Part shown: positions 1-7,666 of the stretch, one piece after another
How positions within the stretch are numbered: position 1 is the stretch's first letter
How the letters are laid out: the number at the start of each line of letters is the position of its first letter
Made by a program: the position numbers and the translations under genes
DNA from: DASPJR01 sp035628505
GTDB taxonomy: Bacteria > Planctomycetota > SZUA-567 > H5-PLA8
DNA: 31,187 nucleotides
NCBI GenBank assembly: GCA_035628505.1
Contig: DASPJR010000060.1
Span: 1-31,187 of the forward strand
Direction: 5' to 3'
The notes under the pieces: model-generated
What the model saw: only the letters and a program-made list of their open reading frames with translations
Told to the model about the DNA's origin: nothing
Database searches by the model: none

Positions 1-84
1 TCTTGGCTCTTGGCTCTTGGCTCTTGGCTCTTGGCTCTTGGCTCTTGGCTCTTGGCTCTTGGCTCTTGGCTCTTGGCTCTTGGC
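1..84. repeat. Perfect 7-bp tandem repeat, TCTTGGC x12
   Basis: The window opens with twelve uninterrupted copies of TCTTGGC; the array may extend beyond the left edge. It is followed by degenerate CAAGACTC-type words up to about position 118, then by the stop codon of the dehydratase gene on the minus strand. The array therefore lies in the 3' flank of that gene. Open reading frames across it on the plus strand (Leu-Ala-Leu-Gly-Ser-Trp repeats) are an artefact of the repeat. The core word TTGGC returns in the inverted arrays at 17460-17546 and 20416-20439. Confidence 0.97.
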
Positions 85-125
85 AAGACTCAAGACTCGA
101 GACGCAAGACACCTAGACTCAGAAA

Positions 126-1679
126 TCAATACGTCGGGCCGAGCATCCACGGCGCGAATTCTTCGTCCCCAATGCCGCAGAGCTCGCTCTTCGTATTCTC
201 GCCGCTGGCGACGGAAATTATCTTTTCGAAGATGCGCTTGCCGACCTGTTCCAGCGTCTCCGTGCCGTCAAGAATGGTGCCGGCGTTCAAGTCCATATCC
301 TCGTTCATATGATCGAAGAGCGGCGTGTTCGTGGCCACCTTGATGCACGGCGATGGCTTGCAGCCGTACACGCTGCCGCGGCCCGTCGTAAAGACGCCGA
401 TGTTGCAGCCGCCTGAAACAAGTCCGGTCATACTCACCGGATCGTAGCCGGGGGTGTCCATGAAACAGAAGCCTCGCGCCGTGATGGGCTCGGCATATTT
501 GTACACGGCCGCGAGCGGCGACTGCCCGCCCTTGGCGACGGCGCCGAGACTCTTTTCATAAATCGTCGTGAGTCCGCCTTCCTTGTTGCCAGGAGACGGA
601 TTGTTGTCAATCGTACCGCCATGCAGTCGCGCGTAATCCTCCCACCAGCGCACCAGCGAGACGAGCTTTTCGCCGACTTCACGCGAGATCGCGCGCCGCG
701 TGAGCAGGTGTTCGGCGCCGTAGATTTCAGGCGTTTCGGCCAGCACCGATGTTCCGCCGTAGCGGACCAGTTCGTCGGAGGCGATGCCGAGCGCAGGATT
801 GGCGGTGATTCCCGAGTTGCCATCCGAGCCGCCACAGTTTTCGGCAAGGATCAGCTTGCTCAACGGCTGCGGCGTGCGGCGCATCCCGTTGGCGGGCGGC
901 AGGAGTTTCTTTACGGCTTCGACGGCAGCCTCAACGGTTTTGCGCACGCCGCCGGTGTTCTGAATCGTCAGCACCGCCGGGGCCTGCTCGCCAGGGCGCA
1001 ACGCATCGAGCTGGTGCGCGCGCACGAGATTCCCGACCTGGTTGGTTTCGCAGCCCAGGCCGATGAGGCAATATCCAAAAATATTTGGATGGCGGGCGAT
1101 TCCGGCGAGCACGCGCTGCAGCAGCCGCACCGGTTCATCCAGCGGAATCGCGCAGCCGCCCTTATGCGTGAAGGCGATCACGCCATCCACGTTTGGAAAG
1201 TCGCGCTTGAACTCTGCGGTCCGGAAGCGATCGGCAACGTAATGCGACACCGATGCCGAACAATTCACGCTGGAGATCACGGCGATATAGTTTCGAGTGC
1301 CGGCTCGGCCATCTGGACGCTCATAACCCTGAAAGGTTCGCATCTGCGCCGCGGGATAATAGTTCACCGGCCGCACATCGGCACAGAAGTCGTACTCTCT
1401 GCCGAAATCTTTCAGCACCAGATTATGCGTGTGAACGTGGTCGCCCGGCGCGATGGCATGCCGAGCGAAACCGATGATCTGTCCGTATTTTATGACACTG
1501 CCGCCTTCGGCAACGGGTGCAATCGCGAGCTTGTGGCCCGGCGGAATGTCTGACTTAACGGTCAGCGTCAAGCTGCCCGACGTGAGCGCAGTTCCTGCTT
1601 TCAGTGGACGTTTAACGACAACGACGCTATCAGAGTCGTGAAGGCGCAGGACAGAATCTTCGAGTCGCTCGTGCGGCAT
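126..1679 (-). CDS. UxaA/GarD-family sugar-acid dehydratase (altronate/galactarate dehydratase type)
   Basis: Cytoplasmic metal-dependent lyase of the altronate/galactarate dehydratase family, which converts aldonic or aldaric acids into 2-keto-3-deoxy products in uronate breakdown. The first ~95 residues look like the SAF-type N-terminal domain (HKLAIAPVAEGGSVIKYG, HVHTHN). The catalytic part follows, with GRAGTRNYI, GLGCETNQVG, the family hallmark ENCGGSDGNSGITANP, NPSPGNKEGG and FTTGRGSVYG near the C terminus. At about 517 residues it is full length, with both domains fused as in UxaA and GarD. I prefer the ATG at 1679, which has a GGA about 9 nt upstream; a GTG four codons earlier (1691) is the alternative. 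It lies 52 bp downstream of the DUF2760 gene. No other uronate gene is nearby, so the exact substrate is open. Confidence 0.9.
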   Translation of the reverse strand: MPHERLEDSVLRLHDSDSVVVVKRPLKAGTALTSGSLTLTVKSDIPPGHKLAIAPVAEGGSVIKYGQIIGFARHAIAPGDHVHTHNLVLKDFGREYDFCADVRPVNYYPAAQMRTFQGYERPDGRAGTRNYIAVISSVNCSASVSHYVADRFRTAEFKRDFPNVDGVIAFTHKGGCAIPLDEPVRLLQRVLAGIARHPNIFGYCLIGLGCETNQVGNLVRAHQLDALRPGEQAPAVLTIQNTGGVRKTVEAAVEAVKKLLPPANGMRRTPQPLSKLILAENCGGSDGNSGITANPALGIASDELVRYGGTSVLAETPEIYGAEHLLTRRAISREVGEKLVSLVRWWEDYARLHGGTIDNNPSPGNKEGGLTTIYEKSLGAVAKGGQSPLAAVYKYAEPITARGFCFMDTPGYDPVSMTGLVSGGCNIGVFTTGRGSVYGCKPSPCIKVATNTPLFDHMNEDMDLNAGTILDGTETLEQVGKRIFEKIISVASGENTKSELCGIGDEEFAPWMLGPTY

Positions 1680-1743
1680 CTTCAGTTCCACAGGATCGCG
1701 CTGCCGTTACCAGAAACCAGAAACAGCAGACCTGAAACCGCTG

Positions 1744-2790
1744 TTATTCCACTTCCACTTCAGCCGGCATGATAATCGCCGGATCCGCGCCGCTCGGGCG
1801 CGTGGGCAGTTCGACCTTCGAGGCTTTCCAGCCCTTGTGGCGCAGCGTGCCGAACATGGGGATTTTATCCGTGACTTTGCCGGTCACGCGAATGGCAGAT
1901 GCGTCGAATCCGGCGCCGAGTGACACGACTTCGCCCTCTTTCTCGGTGCGCACCGGCTCAATATTCATGTACCGCGCGAGCGCCTTGCGGCACTTCGAAT
2001 GAATCTCGCGCACGGCGGCGCCGATCTGGTCGTCGTCGTAGCCATCGATGTCCTCAAAGAGAAAATCGATGAGGCGGCCATCCTGCTGCAGCAGCGCCAG
2101 GACTTGCACGGGGCCATGCGTGTCAGGAACAGTTTTGACGATCTCTTTGATGACTTCGACGGGAACCTCGCGAATGGTCTCTTTAAAAATCTCCTTGGGC
2201 ACCTCGCGGATTTTCTCGACCGGCACTTCTTTTATAATTTCTTTGATGACCTCGACGGGCACTTCCTTGATGACTTCGCGGATCACCTCGACAGGGACTT
2301 CGCGAATGATCTCCTTCGGAATTTCCTTTGGAATCTCGACAGCGACTTCCTTCACAACCTCGCGAACCACTTCCACCGGAACTTCCTTGATTACCTCGAC
2401 GGGCACTTCCTTGATGATTTCCTTTATCACTTCAACGGGAACTTCCTTGATTACTTCCTTTTCAATTTCTCTGATTACTTCCACAGGCACTTCTTTGATG
2501 ACTTCTTTAATCACCTCAACTTCTTTGATCACCTCAACCGGAACTTCCTTAATGACTTCTTTCTCGACTTCCTTGATGACCTCGACCGGGACTTCTTTGA
2601 TGACTTCGACTTCACGCACGATTTCACGCGGCGGCGGCGCCTCTTTCATCGGCACGGCCACTTCACGGATCACTTCACGGATTTCCGGCGGATCTTTGAT
2701 TCCGTGCAGCGCGCGGTGCAGGCGGACAGTCATCTCTTCACTGCCGCTGATCGCCGCCCAGAATACTTTAATGCCAAGGCCAAGGCCCAT
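1744..2790 (-). CDS. DUF2760-domain protein with a long EVPVEVIKE repeat insert
   Basis: A 348-residue protein of unknown function. Its last ~125 residues (from about 222) match my recollection of DUF2760: LALLQQDGRLIDFLFEDI, DDDQIGAAVREIHSKCRKAL, GTLRHKGW and a terminal PAEVEVE. Residues 1-30 carry the usual short N-terminal part. Between them, residues ~36-221 are almost pure Val/Ile/Glu/Lys repeat, with about ten copies of VPVEVI(K/R)E and related blocks. There is one Pro per unit, so an extended rod or ladder is more likely than a coiled coil. The start at 2790 is fixed by a strong GAGGAGGG Shine-Dalgarno at about 2797-2804; a longer frame reaching 2859 lacks support. DUF2760 proteins usually have a much shorter linker, so the insert looks like repeat expansion. 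It is not adjacent to an Hsp70 gene here, which I recall as a common partner. Confidence 0.88.
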   Translation of the reverse strand: MGLGLGIKVFWAAISGSEEMTVRLHRALHGIKDPPEIREVIREVAVPMKEAPPPREIVREVEVIKEVPVEVIKEVEKEVIKEVPVEVIKEVEVIKEVIKEVPVEVIREIEKEVIKEVPVEVIKEIIKEVPVEVIKEVPVEVVREVVKEVAVEIPKEIPKEIIREVPVEVIREVIKEVPVEVIKEIIKEVPVEKIREVPKEIFKETIREVPVEVIKEIVKTVPDTHGPVQVLALLQQDGRLIDFLFEDIDGYDDDQIGAAVREIHSKCRKALARYMNIEPVRTEKEGEVVSLGAGFDASAIRVTGKVTDKIPMFGTLRHKGWKASKVELPTRPSGADPAIIMPAEVEVE

Positions 2791-2918
2791 TCGTTCCCTC
2801 CTCCTCACAGCAAAAGTCGCGTAGAGACTAGAGGGTAAAACGCGTTCCGTAAAGTACAACGCCGCGGCGGAAACCAGTGGCCCCTGCCGCGGCGTAGTGA
2901 TTGCATCGCTTGTGGCGC

Positions 2919-5033
2919 TTACTCGCCTTGATACTCCAGAACTTTCTTCGCAAGCTGTTCATCCAGCGCACGCTGTTTTGCATTGGCGTCGTCAATTGCC
3001 GTGCGCAGCTGCACCAGCTTTTCCTCGGCATCCGACAGCGACTTGATCCATTTGGCGCGCAGCTCTTCTTCTTTGGGCGTATTGCGCAGCGTATTGAGAT
3101 TATCCCGCAGGCGGCGCTGCTCCTCGCTGAAGCGCTGCACCTGGCCGTTCATCTCCTGCAGCCTGCGCACGATCTCCGCGCGCTGCGCCTGCAGGCCGGC
3201 GAGTTCAGCAAAAAACGCTTTGGCTTTCTCGCTGAAGTATGGCTGGCGCGCGTAGAAGCGGATCTGGTCCTCCGCGATGTTCGCGAGATACACCTGCTGC
3301 ATCACGTCACGCCGCTCTGTGACCTTAAACTCCCGCGTTTCGGCAGGCTTGAGCGTCACGCGGAAGCGGTAATGTCCTTCCACCTCCTCTTCTGCCTTGG
3401 CCGGTTCCACGAGTTTGTATAGCGCGTTGATGGGCTGATCGATCAGCACCGTGCGCGCTTCTTTGCCCTTGTTGGCAAGCTTCCACGTATTGGTCAGCGT
3501 TTCGACGGACGTCAGCGTCAGGTAACCGTTGGCGAGCGAGCCCTTATATGCCGGCTCGCTGTGCGATTTCACCGCGGGGGTTACCGACACGGCGGCATCA
3601 AGCGCGTAAGGGATAATCTCTTTGGCGCCTGGAACGAGCACGTGCGAGAGAATGCCGCTGCCGAGCGAGGTTGATTCTTCGAAGAAGCTCACCGCGCCGG
3701 CCTCCAGCGTGAGGTCCGTATCGTTCTTGAGGATGTAGGCATCCACCGGCTTGGGCGAGAACGCGGCCTTGTAATACACCACGCGTTCACCTTTCATTTT
3801 CTGCATGATAATTGGAACCATCGCCGCCTTGCCGCGCGCGATTGAAACTTTTTCCTTACCCTCATAACTGAAGAGCTCGCCGACTTTTGTTCCCGTCGCC
3901 ATTGCCGCCATGCTGCGCTCGGCCAATTCGGCCATCGGTTTTCCGGCCGCCGCCAGCTCCCCCCGCGCCTCGCCGGGCGCAGCCGGAGCGGGCGCGGCGT
4001 TCATGGCTTTGCGCGAGCGCATCACGCCTCCCGCCTTCTCGTCAGCGGCAAAACCGTCGCGCTTTTTCTCGGCGGCGTCCTCCAGTCTGGCCAGCTGCAG
4101 CGCATCGATTGCATTAGCTTCAGGCGCCGCGCCCCAGTTCACCGCCAGGCCCGTCAGCCCTGGAATCGGGACCGTTGGCCGCTGCGGGTAATACGGCGAG
4201 TAAAGATCCATGATGTACGACAGTGGATTGCCGGCGACGAAAGCGATCTCGACATCTTTCCAGTCCTCTTCGGTGTTGTTCTCCGTCAGTGCCCAGCCCT
4301 GCAGCAGCGTGTCGTTCTTCGGATCCTTATCCAGCAACAGCCGGTAGGACGCTTTCCAGATGGGCTGTTCGACGAGATAGCCGATGCGCAGATCGCGGTC
4401 GCCCTCGCCCTGCGCCTGGATGGTGACGGTTTTCCGCTCGGTGTACTTGGCGTCGAGCGTGATCGCCAGCAGCCGCTCCAGATCGCGCTGAAGCGCCGGA
4501 TCCTGCAGCGACAGTTCGCTGACTGAGTAGAGATCGACCGAACGGATCGGGCCGGCATCGGTGAGCAGCACGAGTTTATAATCCTGCCGCAGCACGCTGC
4601 CATCTTTATTGCGCTCGGTAATCGGCTCAATGCCCATGATGCGGCCGGAAATCTTGTCTCCGGCAACTGAAACGCTGATCTTCGCGCCCTTGAGCTGCAT
4701 CAGAAACTGGCTCAGCGCACTGCCTTCAGGCACATTAATAAGAATGCCTTCGAGCTGCTTGCTGAGCGGGTCTTTCGTATCGTAGAGAACCGCGTTGATT
4801 TTTCCGCCGTTCAGATCCAGCACGAAAAAGCTCGTGAGCAGGTCCTTCATCTGCTCGGTCTTGAAGTTCAGGGAAACGCTCGCGTTGCCCTTCACTTTCC
4901 CGTGCCGCTCGAAATAGCCAATGCCGTGCTTATAAAGCACGACCTTTTTGATCTCGGGCGCCGGCGCCGCGTCCCCGGCGGATACAGCGCTGGCGACAAG
5001 AGCAACAATCACCACCATCAACAGTCGATTCAT
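2919..5033 (-). CDS. DUF4139-type exported protein with C-terminal coiled coil
   Basis: A 704-residue protein with a clear signal peptide (MNRLLMVVIVALVASAVSAG, then DAAPAPE). The start at 5033 places this peptide first; the frame stays open for 41 more codons but those run into a repeat element. The mature N terminus (KKVVLYKHGIGYFER) and the long beta-rich body, with conserved segments such as RIGYLVEQPIWKASYRL, GWALTENNTEEDWKDVEI and YYKAAFSPKPVDAYILKN, fit the DUF4139 (mucoidy-inhibitor-like) group. An Ala/Pro-rich linker is present around residues 330-380. Residues ~600-704 are highly charged and helical (QAQRAEIVRRLQEMNGQVQR onward), a likely coiled coil. Function is unknown; periplasmic or envelope location is inferred from the signal peptide. 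It stands alone, with a 128-bp gap to DUF2760 downstream and a large palindrome upstream. Confidence 0.85.
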   Translation of the reverse strand: MNRLLMVVIVALVASAVSAGDAAPAPEIKKVVLYKHGIGYFERHGKVKGNASVSLNFKTEQMKDLLTSFFVLDLNGGKINAVLYDTKDPLSKQLEGILINVPEGSALSQFLMQLKGAKISVSVAGDKISGRIMGIEPITERNKDGSVLRQDYKLVLLTDAGPIRSVDLYSVSELSLQDPALQRDLERLLAITLDAKYTERKTVTIQAQGEGDRDLRIGYLVEQPIWKASYRLLLDKDPKNDTLLQGWALTENNTEEDWKDVEIAFVAGNPLSYIMDLYSPYYPQRPTVPIPGLTGLAVNWGAAPEANAIDALQLARLEDAAEKKRDGFAADEKAGGVMRSRKAMNAAPAPAAPGEARGELAAAGKPMAELAERSMAAMATGTKVGELFSYEGKEKVSIARGKAAMVPIIMQKMKGERVVYYKAAFSPKPVDAYILKNDTDLTLEAGAVSFFEESTSLGSGILSHVLVPGAKEIIPYALDAAVSVTPAVKSHSEPAYKGSLANGYLTLTSVETLTNTWKLANKGKEARTVLIDQPINALYKLVEPAKAEEEVEGHYRFRVTLKPAETREFKVTERRDVMQQVYLANIAEDQIRFYARQPYFSEKAKAFFAELAGLQAQRAEIVRRLQEMNGQVQRFSEEQRRLRDNLNTLRNTPKEEELRAKWIKSLSDAEEKLVQLRTAIDDANAKQRALDEQLAKKVLEYQGE

Positions 5034-5118
5034 TGGGCAATCCTCGTTCCCGGCGTTTAGACGCAAGACCTTCGCCAGAGTTCCGCAGAAAGCAGCAATT
5101 GTGTAGCGCAGCAGTTGC

Positions 5119-5249
5119 CGGGTGGCCCGGACGAAGTCCGGGTCGCGCAGCGACAATCAACCCTCCTTGAACAGTGCAGTCGTTCGACAATGCGACGCGC
5201 AAGCAGGGTTGATTGTGCTGCGGCACCCGGACTTCGTCCGGGCCACCCG
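5119..5249. repeat. Long palindromic (BIME/MITE-like) inverted repeat
   Basis: Two arms, 5119-5163 and 5205-5249, are inverted copies of each other over about 45 bp with only a few mismatches and one indel; the spacer is about 41 bp. Each arm contains its own hairpin, CCCGGAC-GAA-GTCCGGG, preceded by GGGTGGC and followed by a CGCAG/GCCGCAG box. The same framing (GGGTGGC, stem, GTGCCGC) surrounds a different stem at 17603-17636 and 17711-17743, so these belong to one REP-like family. It fills the gap between the CehA-type gene and the DUF4139 gene and could act as a terminator or mRNA stabiliser. Confidence 0.9.
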
Positions 5250-5276
5250 ATTTAGGGTTGGATCACACGCACTATC

Positions 5277-7532
5277 TTATTCGACATCGCTTTCGGCCAG
5301 GATGCGCTTATACGTCTCCCGGGCGTGGTCGTAAGCTTTGACAGCGTCGTCCTGTTCGGCCGCGGCAATGAGCTTCTGCTTCTGGCTCCAGCATTTATCG
5401 ACGCCCTTCAGGCACCATTCGGCGCTGCGGCGGCTGGCGCGAATGGGCTTATCGCCCACGAGCACGAACACCGGGTTGGTGTGGGAGGATGGCAGAATCC
5501 GCAGCGCCACCCAGCTGCTGCGCTCGATCTTTGCATCGAATTCGATCTCGCGGGTCACGCCATCGGCGACAATCGTCTTTTTTGCAACGGGGTAACCGTT
5601 GACGATCAGTTCCACGGGAACATCGCGGCCCGCGCCAATGCGCGCACGCTCCAGATGCCAATACGGCTTCTCCTTATAGTGCCTGGTGCGGATGGTTTCG
5701 TCGGCCTTCTCTTCCAGGCGTGCTCCTACCTTGGCGCTCACGCGCACGGTGCTGGGCTGCGCGAGCTTCAGCTCACTGCCCTTCTCGCCCATCGCCACGT
5801 CGTTGACTTTAAAATCCAGCAGATGGCTCATGCCATCGCTCACATAATTTCGCCCGGCGCGGATGCCTTCGCACCAGTCTTCGTACGTCAGTTTGCCATC
5901 CAGCTTCACATACGAGCGGCCAAGGCCCACGCGCTCGCCATAGATGCACGGAAAATCCGTTTCGCCGCTCACGCGGGTGCGGAAGCCGCAGTTCAGCACG
6001 TGATACCAGATATTCAGCTCCCAGACATACGGCGTGTCGACCATTGAGAGGAAATCGACGGCGGGCACCAGTTTGCCGTCGGGGCCGGGAACCTCATGCG
6101 TGACATCGACGATATACTCACATGCGCCAATACCGCCGTACGGTGGAATTTCGTAATTGGGCAGGTCGACCGTCTTCAGTTCCAAGCCCCAACCGGTGTG
6201 CGCCGGCCCGCACACCGCGCCCTGCTTTTTGGCCCAGCGCAGCGTGTTGAGGCACAGCGTCGGCCAGTGCGAGCTCGACTCGCCGCCAGGATAAATCTGC
6301 TCTTTGAGCCGCAGCAGACACAGATGCCCTGATTTATGCGAGCCGAAGCCGCTGACTTCGATGTCGTAGCGCAGCAGGTACGGGTGCTGCGAGACTTTGT
6401 CGTCTTTGCCGGTGAAAAATTGCTTCTGGTAATCGAAGCACGGACCCCACGTCAGATTCGCCCCGACTTTCAGATCCTCGCCCACGCAATGGCGCAGCAT
6501 ATCCGGGGCGTGCACGCCTTCGCTTGGCTTGGAGTAATGCGCGCAACCCGCCGCATGAATGTGGTGATCGCCCGACCACCAGCCGCTTTTTGCCGGATCA
6601 ATCCAGCGCACGAGTTTGACTTCTATCGTGCTCGGTCCGTTCACGCGCAGCGTCTGCGTTCCGGGGAGGTACTCCGGGCCTCGGCGGTAATCCACCGTGT
6701 AGTCGCCGTTGGGCAGCTTGATGGCCTCGCCGTCGGCACGGTAAATCTGCGGATGAAACGCAAAGTCAGGCGCCAGGCGCTTGGCCTGAGAGGGATGCAC
6801 GCGGCCCTGCTTGTCGCGGATGACGAATGCAGCCGTCGTGGGCTGTCCGTTCTCGTCTCGCACGCGAAAAGCCACCTCGTTGGCAGGCAGGCAGGTGAAC
6901 AGAATATCGGCCGCGTCGCGGAAACCGAGATCCTGCGTGCCTTGGCCGACATTGAAACTGAGCTTCGCCTCGCGCTTGCCGGCATCGCGGCTGTAGAGCT
7001 GCAGAATGCGGTACTCGAGAGCCAGGCCGCTGAGCGTCTTCGTGAGCGGCTGCGCGTTGAAGGATTGCAGATCGAGCCAGCGGTCGGCGACTTCGGAGCC
7101 CGGCGAATTGGCCAGTGGCCTGGCGTTGGGGCTGACGATTTTGAGCTCGGTCGTGACGCCCGCTTCATTATGAACTTTCACCAGGAACTGCCGCCAGCCC
7201 TGCTCGACCAGTTCCGGCGCCGCGGGGCCCGGCGCAGCCTTAACGCGCGATTCGGGATTGATGTTCACTTCGATCAGGCAGAGCGGATCGAAAGCATCCT
7301 GAATGGCTTTGACGAGCGTGCTGTCGCCCGCTTCGGCCGCTTTCTGCAGCGCGTCTTTTTTCTCCTGCGGAAGAGGATTGCCCAGAAAATCGAGCGCCTC
7401 GATGACGCGCCGCGCCTGAGCCCACAGCGGCTGAGCTTCGACGTTTTTGACGAACGTGAGCTCGCCGGCGCGTGCGCCTGCGGCTTGTATGAAACAAATC
7501 ATTGCCAGCATGGTGTAAACGCGGAAGCTCAT
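5277..7532 (-). CDS. CehA/McbA-family metal-dependent hydrolase (PHP-like), exported
   Basis: A 751-residue protein with an N-terminal signal peptide (MSFRVYTMLAMICFIQAAG). The start at 7532 is chosen because GAGG lies 8 nt upstream; in-frame ATGs at 7550 and 7583 are weaker. Residues ~25-315 form a beta-rich N-terminal region without a family I can name. From about residue 318 comes the metal site of the CehA/McbA group: WWSGDHHIHAAGCAHY (HxH), then GAVCGPAHTGWG and a SGETDFPCIYGE segment supplying further ligands, followed by a beta-sandwich tail. CehA is a carbaryl hydrolase, but environmental relatives are numerous and their substrates mostly unknown, so only metallohydrolase activity in the envelope is claimed. 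It is an isolated gene on the minus strand. Confidence 0.87.
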   Translation of the reverse strand: MSFRVYTMLAMICFIQAAGARAGELTFVKNVEAQPLWAQARRVIEALDFLGNPLPQEKKDALQKAAEAGDSTLVKAIQDAFDPLCLIEVNINPESRVKAAPGPAAPELVEQGWRQFLVKVHNEAGVTTELKIVSPNARPLANSPGSEVADRWLDLQSFNAQPLTKTLSGLALEYRILQLYSRDAGKREAKLSFNVGQGTQDLGFRDAADILFTCLPANEVAFRVRDENGQPTTAAFVIRDKQGRVHPSQAKRLAPDFAFHPQIYRADGEAIKLPNGDYTVDYRRGPEYLPGTQTLRVNGPSTIEVKLVRWIDPAKSGWWSGDHHIHAAGCAHYSKPSEGVHAPDMLRHCVGEDLKVGANLTWGPCFDYQKQFFTGKDDKVSQHPYLLRYDIEVSGFGSHKSGHLCLLRLKEQIYPGGESSSHWPTLCLNTLRWAKKQGAVCGPAHTGWGLELKTVDLPNYEIPPYGGIGACEYIVDVTHEVPGPDGKLVPAVDFLSMVDTPYVWELNIWYHVLNCGFRTRVSGETDFPCIYGERVGLGRSYVKLDGKLTYEDWCEGIRAGRNYVSDGMSHLLDFKVNDVAMGEKGSELKLAQPSTVRVSAKVGARLEEKADETIRTRHYKEKPYWHLERARIGAGRDVPVELIVNGYPVAKKTIVADGVTREIEFDAKIERSSWVALRILPSSHTNPVFVLVGDKPIRASRRSAEWCLKGVDKCWSQKQKLIAAAEQDDAVKAYDHARETYKRILAESDVE

Positions 7533-7666
7533 AGATCGCCTCGCTTTCATTAGGAAGTCCGCCGCCGAGTATAGTTCGTTCAAGGCAGTATGGAGAACGG
7601 AAAACTCTTTTCACATTCGAACGCAAGCTTCTCTTAACGCCACTCGAAATCTGAAATCTGCAATGG

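Noticed and set aside
1..84. Possible CRISPR array or telomere-like repeat
   Set aside because: Units are 7 bp with no spacers; the other word arrays likewise lack spacers, and no cas genes are present.
10..343. Two plus-strand frames reading Leu-Ala-Leu-Gly-Ser-Trp repeats
   Set aside because: They are translations of the 7-bp TCTTGGC array and run antisense into the dehydratase gene.
1999..2838. Long plus-strand frames over the DUF2760 gene, rich in Asp/Phe or Thr/Ser
   Set aside because: Antisense shadows of the EVPVEVIKE repeat; the minus strand has the recognised domain and a strong Shine-Dalgarno.
6336..7553. A 405-codon plus-strand frame
   Set aside because: Antisense to the CehA-type hydrolase, whose motifs and signal peptide are clear; GC-rich codon use opens the opposite strand.
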